Origin: Streptomyces sulphureus DSM 40104
GTDB lineage: Bacteria; Actinomycetota; Actinomycetes; Streptomycetales; Streptomycetaceae
Assembly (NCBI RefSeq): GCF_000381025.1
Contig: NZ_KB905813.1
Span: 664,716-728,715 of the forward strand
DNA: 64,000 nt
Reading direction: 5' to 3'
The translations under genes and the position numbers were made by a program. Shown in pieces: positions 1 to 9,007 of the stretch. Below the pieces are notes generated by a model. That model saw nothing but the letters and a program-made list of their open reading frames with translations. It made no database searches and had not been told where the DNA came from. Position 1 is the stretch's first letter; the number at the start of each line of letters is the position of its first letter.

Positions 1-2250
1 ACCCGCGCGGGGATCGAGGCGATCACCGAGATCGGCGACGCGGCACCGGACGGCGAGACCTTCGAAACCGAAGCCACCGACGACCCGGGCGCGTTCACCG
101 CCGACAACCTCCAGCAGTACAACGCCGTCGTCTTCCTCTCGGCCGAGGGCGCGGTCCTCAGTGCCGACCAGGAGGCCGCGTTCCAGGGATACATCGAGGA
201 CGGCGGCGGGTTCCTCGGCGTCCACGACGCCTCGGCGGCGCAGCCCGACTCCGAGTGGTTCACCGGGCTCCTCGGCGCCCGTGCGGCCGACGGCGGCCCC
301 GACGGGGCGCAGAAGGCCGTCGTCGAGGTGGGCGACCGCACCCACCCGGCGACGGAGAGCCTCCCCCTGGAGTGGAACCACACCGACGTGTGGGCCAACT
401 GGGAGGAGAACCCGAGCGGTTCGGTCCACACCGTCGCCCGTGTCCGGGAACAGTCCTACGACCCGGGTGAAGGCGCGCTCGGCTGGGACCATCCCGTCTC
501 GTGGTGCCGCGACTACGAGGGCGGACGCTCCTTCTACACCGGCATGGGCGGCACGGCCGAGAGCTTCGGCTCCGAGAACCTCCGCACCCACCTGCGCGGG
601 GCTCTGCTGTGGACGACGCGGCTCGCACGCGCCGACTGCCAGGCCGCGATCTCCGCCAACTACCAGGCGGAGCGCGTCACCGAGCCCAACCAGGAGGACC
701 AGCTCGACCAGATCGGAGAGCCGCACGGCCTCGCCGTCGCCGACGACGGCCGGGTGCTCTACATCGGCCGCGGCGGCGGGATGCCCAGCAGCCCCGTCGT
801 CACCGACTGGGACGACCCGCAGGTCGGCCTCGGCGAGGGCACGCTCCACGTCTGGGACCCGGAGAGCGGTGAGGTCACCAAGGCCGGCTCGCTCGACGTC
901 TTCGGCAACAAGGGCGGCGGCGAGGAACTCGTCAAGAACGAGGAGGGTTTGCTCGGCATCACCCTCGACCCGGACTTCGCCGAGAACGGCTGGCTCTACC
1001 TCCAGTGGACGCCGCACGAGGGGATCGACCGCGAGAAGCACCTCGCCGAGCGCCGCCTCTCCCGCTTCACCTTCGACCTGGAGACCAACACCCTCGACAC
1101 CGCGTCCGAGCAGGAGATCCTCTCCTGGCCCGTCCAGGTGCACAGTTGCTGCCACGCGGGCGGAGGCATGGACTGGGACTCCGAGGGCAACCTCTACATC
1201 GCCACGGGAGACAACAACTCCTCCCAGTTCAGCGACGGTTACTCGGGCAACAACCCCGAACCCTCCTTCGAGGGAACCTCGTTCTCCGACGCGCGCAGGA
1301 CCGCCGGCAACACCAACAACCTCAACGGCAAGATCCTCCGCATCCACCCCGAGGACGACGGCAGCTACACCGTCCCCGCGGGGAACCTCTTCACCGGAGA
1401 CGAGGAGGGCGGCGGCAAGACGCGCGAAGAGATCTACATCATGGGCGTGCGCAACCCGTCGCGGATCTTCGTCGACAAGGAGACCGACTGGCTCTACGCG
1501 GGCTGGGTGGGGCCCGACGCCAGCGAGCCGTCGACCACCTGGGGCCCGGCGAAGTACGACACGTTCGCCGTGATGAGTGAGGCGGGCAACCAGGGCTGGC
1601 CGTACTGCATGGGCAACAAGCAGCCCTACAGGGACCGCAACCTGCCGGACCCGGAGACGCCGCTCGACTGGTACGACTGCGACAACCTCAAGAACGAGTC
1701 CCCCAACAACGACGGCCTCGTCGACCTCCCACCGGCCCGCGACAACAACATCTGGTACTCGCCGCAGGGCGGCGGTCCCGACTTCCCGCGCGACGAGAAC
1801 GGCGTGCCCAGCTACGAACTGGACGAGCAGGAGCTGAAGTTGCCCTGGCTCTCCGGCGGCGGCCAGGCGGCGATGAACGGCCCGGTCTACCGCTACGACG
1901 CCGAGAGCGACTCGGACGTCAAGTGGCCCGAGTACTGGGACGGCAAGTGGTTCGTCGGCGACTACAGCGACTCCGACCCGCGGAACGCCGTGCTCCTCGA
2001 CCCGTCCAACGCGACGAGCGGCGGCCTCCCCGTCCACTCCGAGAGCCTCCAGGACATCGTCCCGATCGGCAACGACGGCGTCGGCAACCTCATGGACTGG
2101 CGGTTCGCCCCCGACGGCTCGCTCTACGTCCTCGACTACGGCCGCGGGTTCTTCACCGCGGACTCCAAGTCGGCGCTCTGGCGCGTGACGTACCAGGGCG
2201 GCCCACCGACTCCGCTGCCTGACGACCACATCGGGCCGAAGGGTTCCTGA
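1..2250 (+). CDS. ThuA-domain / PQQ-type sugar dehydrogenase, 5' truncated by window edge
   Basis: The reading frame is open from base 1, so the start codon lies upstream; at least 749 residues are visible. The first ~210 residues look like a ThuA (trehalose-utilisation, glutamine-amidotransferase-like) domain, with the motifs VVFLSAEG, GGGFLGVHDA and FYTGMGG. From about residue 235 the protein matches soluble glucose/sorbosone dehydrogenases (PQQ beta-propeller): GEPHGLAVADDGRVLYIGRGGG, HAGGGMDWDSEGNLYIATGD, NPSRIFVD and a C-terminal FAPDGSLYVLDYG blade. ThuA fused to such a propeller is common in secreted actinobacterial sugar-oxidising proteins. The next gene starts 14 bp downstream and is also secreted, so the two probably form an extracytoplasmic carbohydrate-oxidation unit. 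Substrate and cofactor are inferred from the family. Confidence 0.85.
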   Translation, partial: TRAGIEAITEIGDAAPDGETFETEATDDPGAFTADNLQQYNAVVFLSAEGAVLSADQEAAFQGYIEDGGGFLGVHDASAAQPDSEWFTGLLGARAADGGPDGAQKAVVEVGDRTHPATESLPLEWNHTDVWANWEENPSGSVHTVARVREQSYDPGEGALGWDHPVSWCRDYEGGRSFYTGMGGTAESFGSENLRTHLRGALLWTTRLARADCQAAISANYQAERVTEPNQEDQLDQIGEPHGLAVADDGRVLYIGRGGGMPSSPVVTDWDDPQVGLGEGTLHVWDPESGEVTKAGSLDVFGNKGGGEELVKNEEGLLGITLDPDFAENGWLYLQWTPHEGIDREKHLAERRLSRFTFDLETNTLDTASEQEILSWPVQVHSCCHAGGGMDWDSEGNLYIATGDNNSSQFSDGYSGNNPEPSFEGTSFSDARRTAGNTNNLNGKILRIHPEDDGSYTVPAGNLFTGDEEGGGKTREEIYIMGVRNPSRIFVDKETDWLYAGWVGPDASEPSTTWGPAKYDTFAVMSEAGNQGWPYCMGNKQPYRDRNLPDPETPLDWYDCDNLKNESPNNDGLVDLPPARDNNIWYSPQGGGPDFPRDENGVPSYELDEQELKLPWLSGGGQAAMNGPVYRYDAESDSDVKWPEYWDGKWFVGDYSDSDPRNAVLLDPSNATSGGLPVHSESLQDIVPIGNDGVGNLMDWRFAPDGSLYVLDYGRGFFTADSKSALWRVTYQGGPPTPLPDDHIGPKGS

Positions 2251-2264
2251 CGAGAGGAGAGGAA

Positions 2265-4220
2265 ATGGCCCGGAACACCAGAGCACGACCCCGTGCCCCA
2301 CGCCGCCTCATGGCGGTGCTGGCAGCGATCTGCCTGACGCTGGCCGGCCTCGCCGTCCTGCCGACGGCGCAGGCCCAGCCGAACGGCGAGGACGCCCGGA
2401 AGGCCGCCGACCAGGTGCTCACCTGGACCGCGGGGGACGCCCTCGACGAGTACACCTCGGCGCCCGAGACGGCCGTCGCAGGACCCGCCACGCTCGTCTT
2501 CGAGAACAGCGCGGAGACCGGCAACACCACAGGCATGCAGCACACGTTGACGTTCACGACCTCGGACCCGGACTACAACCAGGACGTCAGCGTCAACATC
2601 CTCGCCGGACCCAACGACGCCGACGGCGGCCGCCACGAGGTCGAGGTGGAGCTGACCCCCGGCGTCTACCACTACCACTGCACCATCCCGGGACACTTCG
2701 GTATGGAGGGCGAACTCGTCGTCACCGAGGACGACGGGGGCGGCGGCGAGGACACCACGCCGCCCGAGGTCTCCGCGAGCGTCGAGGGCGAGCAGGACGC
2801 CGACGGCGCCTACCTCGGCAGCGCCACGACGACGCTCACGGCGACCGACGACTCCTCCGGCGTCGACAGCGTCGAATTCGCCCTGGACGACGCCGAGTTC
2901 ACACCGTACGAGGAGCCCGTAGCGGTGACGGAACCGGGAGACCACACGCTCGCCTTCCGCGCCACCGACGTCGCGGGGAACGTCTCGGAGGAGGACTCCG
3001 TGGACTTCACCGTCGTCGCACCGCCGGGCGACGACACCACCCCGCCCGAGGTCTCGGCGAGCATCGAGGGCGAACAGGACGCCGACGGCGCCTACGTGGG
3101 CATGGCGACGGTCGCGATCGAGGCGTCCGACGCCGAGTCGGGCGTCGCCACCACCGAGTACGCCCTCGGCGGGGAGGAGTTCACCGAGTACGAAGGCCCC
3201 TTCATGGTCCACGCGGCCGGCGAGCACACCGTCGCCTACCGGGCCGTCGACAACGCGGGCAACTCTTCCGAGACGCACGAGATCACGTTCACGGTCGTCG
3301 AGGACGGCGGAGGCGACCCCGACCCGGAGTGCCCCGAGACGGACGACCGCCCGGTCGTCTTCGTCGGCGAGCAGCAGACCGACGTCCCCAACCGGGAGAA
3401 CGCCGACGGCTGCACCGTCAACGAGGTGATCCAGGACGAGCGCGCCTGGACCACGCCCAACGCCTTCCGCGGCCACGTGCGCGGCGTGACGCGCACGCTC
3501 GCCGCCGAGGGCGTCATCGACGCCGACGAGCGACGGCAGATCCTCGACGCTGCCGACTCCTCGGGCATCGGTGAGGGTGACGACGAGGGGTACGAGAAGC
3601 TCTTCGACGGCACCGAGGCGTCCTTCGAGAAGTGGGAGCACGTCGGAGGCGGCGGCTTCGACCTCAACGAGGACGGCACCATGACGAGCAGCTCGGAGAC
3701 CGACGGCATGGGCATGCTCTGGTACCCGGACGAGGAGTTCGGCGACTACTCGCTCAAACTCCAGTTCCGCGACGACGCACCGGGCGACGGGCGGGCGAAC
3801 AGCGGCGTCTTCACCCGCTTCCCCAACGTCCACGACCACCCGGAGGAGTCACGCCCCGAGTGGGTGGCGGTCAAGTACGGGCACGAGATCCAGATCAACG
3901 ACGCGCCCGGCGGCGACCAGTACAAGACCGGCTCCGTCTACGGGTTCGACCTCGTCGACCACGCCGGCGGGCTGCCCACGCCGAAGGGGGAGTGGAACGA
4001 CTACGAGATCCGCGTCGTCGGCCAGACCTACGCCGTCTATCGCAACGGCACGCTGATCAACGAGTTCCGCAACTCCCCGGGCCAGCACTTCTCGCCACCG
4101 CGCGACGACGACCCGGGGACCGACGGCCGGCAGAACGACACCGGCTACGTCGGACTCCAGACGCACAGCACCTCCGACGTCACCTCGTTCCGCGACGTGA
4201 GGATCAAGCCACTCTCCTGA
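2265..4220 (+). CDS. Secreted multidomain protein: cupredoxin, two Ig-like domains, DUF1080 (3-keto-glycoside hydrolase-like)
   Basis: 651 residues; ATG preceded by GAGAGGAGAGGAA. A Sec-type signal ends near AQAQP (about residue 38). Residues ~45-152 form a plastocyanin-like fold with a C-terminal copper site, Cys139, His144 and Met147 (CTIPGHFGM). Two homologous Ig-like modules follow at ~163-250 and ~262-347; each opens with TPPEVSAS followed by a GEQDADGAY motif, so they are probably an internal duplication. The C-terminal ~200 residues (from GYEKLFDGTEASFEKW) match DUF1080, the concanavalin-like family that includes 3-keto-disaccharide hydrolases. Together with the upstream dehydrogenase this suggests oxidation of a sugar to a keto form followed by cleavage, with the cupredoxin passing electrons. 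That joint role is inference. Confidence 0.8.
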   Translation: MARNTRARPRAPRRLMAVLAAICLTLAGLAVLPTAQAQPNGEDARKAADQVLTWTAGDALDEYTSAPETAVAGPATLVFENSAETGNTTGMQHTLTFTTSDPDYNQDVSVNILAGPNDADGGRHEVEVELTPGVYHYHCTIPGHFGMEGELVVTEDDGGGGEDTTPPEVSASVEGEQDADGAYLGSATTTLTATDDSSGVDSVEFALDDAEFTPYEEPVAVTEPGDHTLAFRATDVAGNVSEEDSVDFTVVAPPGDDTTPPEVSASIEGEQDADGAYVGMATVAIEASDAESGVATTEYALGGEEFTEYEGPFMVHAAGEHTVAYRAVDNAGNSSETHEITFTVVEDGGGDPDPECPETDDRPVVFVGEQQTDVPNRENADGCTVNEVIQDERAWTTPNAFRGHVRGVTRTLAAEGVIDADERRQILDAADSSGIGEGDDEGYEKLFDGTEASFEKWEHVGGGGFDLNEDGTMTSSSETDGMGMLWYPDEEFGDYSLKLQFRDDAPGDGRANSGVFTRFPNVHDHPEESRPEWVAVKYGHEIQINDAPGGDQYKTGSVYGFDLVDHAGGLPTPKGEWNDYEIRVVGQTYAVYRNGTLINEFRNSPGQHFSPPRDDDPGTDGRQNDTGYVGLQTHSTSDVTSFRDVRIKPLS

Positions 4221-4238
4221 GACAGGGGGCACGCGAAT

Positions 4239-4270
4239 CCGGCCGCCCGCGGGTCTCCGCGGGCGGCCGG
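4239..4270 (+). terminator. Strong hairpin after the cupredoxin/DUF1080 gene
   Basis: A perfect 14-bp stem, CCGGCCGCCCGCGG (4239-4252) pairing with 4257-4270 around a GTCT loop, lies 18 bp after the stop codon. No long U tract follows, which is usual for actinobacterial terminators. Confidence 0.75.
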
Positions 4271-4342
4271 GTACGTTTCGCGGTGGGCCGCGCTCGGCGT
4301 CGGGTGCCCGTGCTCGGGGTGCCGATGCGGCGCTGCTCGGGT

Positions 4343-4521
4343 GTGCGCGTCCGGGGTGCGGCTCCTCCCCGCCGTGCACGTGCGGGGTGCCGGCGTGGTT
4401 TCGCTCGATTGTGCGTCCCTGGAGCGCCGGCGCGGTTTCCCTCGGGCGTGCGAGCTCAGGGTGCCGGCGTGGTTCCGCGCGGCCGTACGCACTCGAAGTG
4501 CCGTCACGGCCCGCGTCTTGT
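4343..4521. repeat. Degenerate ~37-bp tandem repeat in the 4221-4695 intergenic gap
   Basis: Four consecutive 37-bp units start at 4374, 4411, 4448 and 4485, with a shorter 31-bp related unit at 4343. Each opens with GTGC or GTAC. The first three full units share the core GTGCCGGCGTGGTTTCG (with changes), and the last is the most diverged. The unit length is not a multiple of three. The rest of this 475-bp gap holds the hairpin at 4239-4270 and no recognisable gene. Confidence 0.6.
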
Positions 4522-4695
4522 CCTCGCGCCGCCGGCGCGTGCTCCGGCACCCGCAACGGGCGCCGTTCCCCCACGACTTGCCGAACCGGCAACGCTGCTG
4601 GCCGCCCGCTTCCGGGGTGCTGCATGCTCGTCGCACGTCGAGGATGTCGCCGCGCCCGGGCGCACCTCGGCGTCCCGCCGACCTCCGGAGGAGAC

Positions 4696-5673
4696 ATGCC
4701 GCAAGACACCGGCCTCACCCATCGCCTCGTCCCCACCCCCGCGGGCCGCACCCACCTCGTCGAGGCCGGTACGGGCCCGCTGGTGCTCCTCGTCCACGGG
4801 TTCCCCGAGTCCTGGTACTCGTGGCGGTTCCAGCTCCCTGCGCTCGCCGACGCGGGGTACCGGGCCGTCGCCTTCGACGTCCGCGGATACGGCCGCTCTT
4901 CCAGGCCGCAGGAGATCCGGGCCTACCGGATGCGCGAACTCGCCGCCGACTGCGCCGCGTTGGTGCGCACGCTGGGGGAGCGGACCGCCGTCGTCGTCGG
5001 GCACGACTGGGGCTCGTCGATCGCCTCGACCTCCGCGCTGCTGCATCCCGACGTCTTCCGCGCCGTCGCGATGATGAGCGTGCCCTACACCCCGCCGGGC
5101 GGCGGGCAGCGACCGAGTGAGATCTTCGCGGCGATGGGCGGGGAGGAAGAGTTCTACGTCTCCTACTTCCAGGAGCCCGGGCGTGCCGAGGCCGAGATCG
5201 AGCCCGACGTGCGCGGCTGGCTCTCGGGGATCTACGCCGCCATGTCGGCGGACACGATGCCGGGGCCCGACGACCCCGCGCCCCACTTCGTCAGCCGGGG
5301 CGGCACCCTGCGCGACCGCTTCCCCGCGGCCCGCCCTTTCTGGCTCGGCGAGCAGCAACTGGACTTCTACGCAGCGGAGTTCGAGCGCACCGGCCTCACG
5401 GGCGGCCTCAACCGCTACCGCAACATGGATCGCGACTGGGAGGACCTCGCCGACGTCGCGGGCGCGCCGCTCACCCAGCCCTCGTGCTACCTGGGAGGCG
5501 CCCACGACGCCACCACCGGTTGGCTCGCCCCGGCCATCGAGGCGTTCCCCACCACCCTCCCGGGCCTGACCTCAGCGCACACGCTCGACGGGTGCGGCCA
5601 CTGGATTCAGCAGGAGCAGCCGGACGAGGTCAACCGCCTCCTCGTCGAGTGGCTCGGCGGGCTGCCTGCTTGA
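4696..5673 (+). CDS. Alpha/beta hydrolase, epoxide hydrolase-like
   Basis: 325 residues from ATG 4696, chosen because GGAGGAGAC lies just upstream and MPQDTGL begins the recognisable fold. The oxyanion motif HGFP is at residues 34-37. The nucleophile elbow is GHDWG with Asp104, as in epoxide hydrolases and haloalkane dehalogenases; an esterase would have Ser there. The catalytic His is in DGCGHWIQQEQP near the C-terminus. A cap domain with a Tyr-rich segment lies between. Expected activity is hydrolysis of an epoxide to a diol in the cytoplasm; the substrate is unknown. It is convergent with the ABC ATPase gene that ends 38 bp downstream. Confidence 0.8.
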   Translation: MPQDTGLTHRLVPTPAGRTHLVEAGTGPLVLLVHGFPESWYSWRFQLPALADAGYRAVAFDVRGYGRSSRPQEIRAYRMRELAADCAALVRTLGERTAVVVGHDWGSSIASTSALLHPDVFRAVAMMSVPYTPPGGGQRPSEIFAAMGGEEEFYVSYFQEPGRAEAEIEPDVRGWLSGIYAAMSADTMPGPDDPAPHFVSRGGTLRDRFPAARPFWLGEQQLDFYAAEFERTGLTGGLNRYRNMDRDWEDLADVAGAPLTQPSCYLGGAHDATTGWLAPAIEAFPTTLPGLTSAHTLDGCGHWIQQEQPDEVNRLLVEWLGGLPA

Positions 5674-5711
5674 TCGGTCCAACTTCCCTGCTGCTCAAGC
5701 GGGTTCCCGCC

Positions 5712-6518
5712 TCAGCGTCCCGAGCGCGCCTGCCAGCGGCCGTGCGTGCGGGAGACGAGGATCGGGCGGCCGAAGCAGCGGGTGAGCTCCGCGTCCGTCA
5801 GCACCTCCCCGGCGTCGCCGGCCGCCTGCACCCGGCCCTCGCGCAGGAGCAGCGCGTGGCTCGTCGCCTCCGACAGTTCCTCCAGGTGGTGCGTGACCGT
5901 CACCGTCGCCAACTCGGGGCGGTTCTGCGCCAGTTGGTACATGGTGTCGATGAGGTCCTCGCGCGAGGGAAGGTCGAGCGCGTTGAACGGTTCGTCGAGC
6001 AGGAGCAGCGAGGGCGACGGCATCAGCGCGCGGGCGATCAGCAGCCTCGCCCGCTGGCCACCGGAGCAGACGCGGAACGGGCGGTCCGCGAGCTCCTTGC
6101 AGTCGAGCTCGGCGAGGAGCGCGTGTGCCAGCTCCCGCGTCGCGTCGTCGTACGTGCGCCACAGCGGTTGCACGGTGCCGCTCGCGCCGGTGAGGACGAC
6201 GGTGTGGCCCGTCGCGTCGAGCGGTACCTGCTGGCCGCCCGAGACGTGCCCGAGGTGTGCGCGGAGCTCCCGCACGTCGAAGCTGCCGAGGCGCTTCCCG
6301 AGCACCTCGACCGTGCCCGTCGTGGGGTGCGCGAGTGCGCCGGCGAGCCGCAGGAGGCTCGTCTTACCGGCTCCGTTGGCGCCGAGCAGCGCCCAGTGCT
6401 CGCCGTGCCGCACCTGCCAGTCGACCGAGTCGAGGATCACCTGGTCGGTCGTGAAGCGGCGCACGCTCGCGCCGCGCAGGGCGATCACCGGTCCCGTGGA
6501 CTCCGCCGGTGCGCTCAA
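5712..6518 (-). CDS. ABC transporter ATP-binding protein (stand-alone, ModF-like)
   Basis: 268 residues. Walker A GANGAGKT at residues 46-53, signature CSGGQRAR, Walker B LLLLDEPFNALD, and switch His in VTVTHHLEEL. No permease or binding-protein gene is adjacent. The HHLEE form of the H-loop and the stand-alone gene resemble the ModF/YheS-like ATPases annotated only as ABC ATP-binding proteins in actinomycetes. It may energise a permease encoded elsewhere, or it may have a non-transport role. The sequence does not decide between these. Confidence 0.8.
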   Translation of the reverse strand: MSAPAESTGPVIALRGASVRRFTTDQVILDSVDWQVRHGEHWALLGANGAGKTSLLRLAGALAHPTTGTVEVLGKRLGSFDVRELRAHLGHVSGGQQVPLDATGHTVVLTGASGTVQPLWRTYDDATRELAHALLAELDCKELADRPFRVCSGGQRARLLIARALMPSPSLLLLDEPFNALDLPSREDLIDTMYQLAQNRPELATVTVTHHLEELSEATSHALLLREGRVQAAGDAGEVLTDAELTRCFGRPILVSRTHGRWQARSGR

Positions 6519-6649
6519 CTCCGCCTCCCTGTGCGTGGTGCGGGCGCTGCCACCCGCGTGTGCGCGGGCCCGTGCGGTCCGCGCCCGCCCAGGTTAGTTG
6601 CGTCGCGCACACGTCGGCGGCCGGTCTCGGGATGCGGACGCGGACGGGC

Positions 6650-7294
6650 TCACCCGCCTCTGTGCAGCACGAGATGCCCGCGCCGAAGCGACCGCTCGTC
6701 GTCGTGGGGCTCCCGCAGCATCCGCCCCACCTCGACGAACCCGTACTCGGCGGCCAGCCCCGCAAGGGTGTCGATCGGCCACTGGTATGCCGTCCTCGCC
6801 CGGTGGTCGAACGGGGCGACGGGGCCGCCCCGCGACTCGAAGAAGGCGAGCAGCAGCGGGCCGCCGGGTGCGAGCGTCCGCCGGAACTCGGCGAAGTACG
6901 CGGGAAGGTCGGAGGGCAGCGCGTGGATCACCGAGTACCACGAGACGATGCCGCCCAGCGCACCGTCGGACACCTCGAGCGCCGCCATGGACCCGACCTC
7001 GAACCGCAGCTCCGGGTACGCCTCGCGGGCGAGACCGATCATCACGGGCGACACGTCGACACCGAAGGTGTCGAGCCCCAGGCCGTGCAGGTGCGCGGTC
7101 AACTGCCCGGGCCCGCACCCCACTTCGGCGACAGGCCCGGTGCCGGCGGCCCGCGCCAGCTCGGCGAACGCAGCGAGCACGGCGCGGTCGAGCGGAAAGG
7201 CGTCGAGGGCGTTGCGGGCCAACTCGGCGTACTGCTCGGCGACGGCGTCGTACGCGGCCGCCGTCGCCCGAAGGTGCGGGGAGGTCTCGGTCAC
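6650..7294 (-). CDS. Class I SAM-dependent methyltransferase
   Basis: 214 residues from GTG 7294 (MTETSPHLRATAAAYD). Upstream in-frame codons give arginine-rich, non-family sequence, so a longer start is unlikely. Motif I is EVGCGPG at residues 57-63, followed by an acidic strand end (GVDVSP). The motif-III-like region is LAPGGPLLLAFF. The AAAYDAVAEQYAE start is typical of small-molecule methyltransferases of the UbiE/Mtf11 type. Substrate unknown. It is divergent from the LacI-type regulator, with about 220 bp between the starts. Confidence 0.8.
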   Translation of the reverse strand: MTETSPHLRATAAAYDAVAEQYAELARNALDAFPLDRAVLAAFAELARAAGTGPVAEVGCGPGQLTAHLHGLGLDTFGVDVSPVMIGLAREAYPELRFEVGSMAALEVSDGALGGIVSWYSVIHALPSDLPAYFAEFRRTLAPGGPLLLAFFESRGGPVAPFDHRARTAYQWPIDTLAGLAAEYGFVEVGRMLREPHDDERSLRRGHLVLHRGG

Positions 7295-7517
7295 GAGCGA
7301 GGAACCTATCCGCTGCCGTCGGGCCCGGCCAGTTCGGCCTCGCCGCGCGGCCCGTGCGGACGGTGCGTAGCATGGCGGCGTGCGGGAGAGCGGCGGCGTC
7401 GACGCGACGCAGGGCGGGGAAGCATCCGGGAGCGATGGCCACGGGGCCCCCAACTTACCGCGAAAACAGACTACTTCGCAGGTGAAGAGGCAGCCGTCGA
7501 CGCGGGGGCACTCGGAC

Positions 7518-8537
7518 ATGGTCGGCATCAAGGACGTCGCCCGATGGGCTGGGGTCTCGGTCGGCACGGTCTCCAACGTCATCAACCGCCCCGAAGTCGT
7601 CGCGGAGGCCACGCGCAGGAGAGTGCGCGCCGCCATCGACCAACTCGGTTACGTACGCAGCGAGTCCGCGCGCCAGCTCCGCGCCGGCCGCAGCCGCATC
7701 CTCGCGCTCCTCGTCCTCGACATGGTCAACCCGTTCTTCGTCCAGGTCGCCTCGGGCGCCGAGGGCGCGGCGCGCAGCGCCGGGCTCGGGGTGATGTTCT
7801 GCAACAGCGCACAGTCCCCCGAGGAAGAGGCCGCCTACCTCTCCCTCTTCGCCGAACAGCGCGTCCGCGGCGCCCTGCTCACCCCCGCCGACCCCACGGG
7901 CGGCAACCTCGCCGCCTTCGCGCGCCACCGCATCCCGTACGCCCTCGTCGACCATCCGGTGCCGGCCGAGCAGTCCTGCTCCGTCTCGGTCGACGACGTC
8001 GCCGGCGGTGCCCTCGCCGCCCGCCACCTCCTCGAACAGGGAAGCCGGCATCTCGTCTACGTCAGCGGCCCGATGCACCTGCCCCAGTGCCAGGACCGCT
8101 ACGTCGGGCTCCGCGACGAGATCCGCGGCGCCGGCCTCGACCCGGAGAGCACCCTCCGCCGCATCGAGTGCGCCCGCCTCGACGTCCCGGCCGGCCGTGA
8201 CGCAGGTGCCCGTCTCCTCGGCATGTCCCCGCGCCCCACCGCCGTCTTCTGCGCCAACGATCTGCTGGCACTCGGCGTGCTCCAGGCCCTCTACGCCGCG
8301 AGCGTCCCCGTCCCCGAGGAGGTCGCCCTCGTCGGCTACGACGACATCGAGTTCGCCGCAGCGGCAGCCGTCCCCCTCACCTCCGTCCGCCGCCCCGCCT
8401 ACCGCATGGGCCGCACCGCGGCCGAGCTCCTCATCGAGGAGACCGCGGAGGGCGACACCCCCCACCGCCACCAGCGCATCGTCCTCCAGCCCGAACTCGT
8501 CGTCCGCGACTCCTCGTTGCGGACGCGCCCGGCCTGA
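7518..8537 (+). CDS. LacI-family transcriptional regulator
   Basis: 339 residues from ATG 7518; a GTG about 36 bp upstream is an alternative. The LacI helix-turn-helix is at residues ~2-30 (IKDVARWAGVSVGTVSNVIN) followed by the hinge region. The periplasmic-binding-protein-like sensor domain runs from ~60 to 335, with FCANDLLALGVLQAL and LVGYDDIEFA as family landmarks. Such proteins usually repress sugar-utilisation genes until an inducer binds. No sugar transport operon lies next to it, so the target is either its own promoter, the divergent methyltransferase gene, or remote genes. Confidence 0.88.
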   Translation: MVGIKDVARWAGVSVGTVSNVINRPEVVAEATRRRVRAAIDQLGYVRSESARQLRAGRSRILALLVLDMVNPFFVQVASGAEGAARSAGLGVMFCNSAQSPEEEAAYLSLFAEQRVRGALLTPADPTGGNLAAFARHRIPYALVDHPVPAEQSCSVSVDDVAGGALAARHLLEQGSRHLVYVSGPMHLPQCQDRYVGLRDEIRGAGLDPESTLRRIECARLDVPAGRDAGARLLGMSPRPTAVFCANDLLALGVLQALYAASVPVPEEVALVGYDDIEFAAAAAVPLTSVRRPAYRMGRTAAELLIEETAEGDTPHRHQRIVLQPELVVRDSSLRTRPA

Positions 8538-9007
8538 ACGACCGAGCAGGCTGGACGGCGGCACGGGCGCTGCTTGCCCCTTCAGCGCTGCGGGGCCACT
8601 GTGCCGCGGCAGCGCAACCCCGCTGAACACCGTGGAGTTGGCGCTTGCCAGGAGGACTTCACCGCGCCCAGGAACCCGGCGGGTCCTGCGAACTCGACTC
8701 GACGCCCAGCCAGTTGCACCCTCGGAACCTTGGGCAAGGCGGGGGACCCGGTGGCCCTCTCAACCGGGCGCACTCGGGAGCGGGTTGTGCTCCCGGAGTC
8801 CCGACCTTGTTTCTTCGACTCGCTACGGAAGGCCGCTTCCGGACGCTTGGGCAAGCCGGAAGGCGCGTCAGCTCGGCCAACTCGACGTGACGGTGCTGCG
8901 GCTTGAAGCCCCAACCCGGACGCGCCTCCGACCGGATGCGGAAGACCACTCGTCGTACCCCACCCCTCATACCCGGTCACCCGGGCAGCACCGTCCGCAC
9001 CGACTCC
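8538..9007. other. Intergenic stretch with clustered inverted repeats, no recognisable gene
   Basis: This gap lies between the LacI gene and the end of the monooxygenase gene. Open frames exist on both strands but give low-complexity, unfamiliar proteins. Hairpins cluster at 8747-8768 (CCCGGT/ACCGGG), 8775-8795 (CGGGAGC/GCTCCCG) and 8826-8841 (CGGAAG/CTTCCG). An alternative stem at 8836-8862 (CTTCCGG/CCGGAAG) competes for the same arm. The 10-mer CTTGGGCAAG, or a close variant, occurs near 8728 and again near 8846. A structured RNA or terminator set is possible. Confidence 0.4.

Noticed and set aside
2136..3839. 567-residue minus-strand frame opposite the cupredoxin protein
   Set aside because: Val/Gly/Arg/Asp-rich composition is that of an antisense shadow; the plus-strand protein has clear domains and a ribosome-binding site.
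4343..4521. CRISPR array
   Set aside because: Unit is 37 bp with no separate constant repeat and variable spacer; no cas genes nearby; units diverge throughout.
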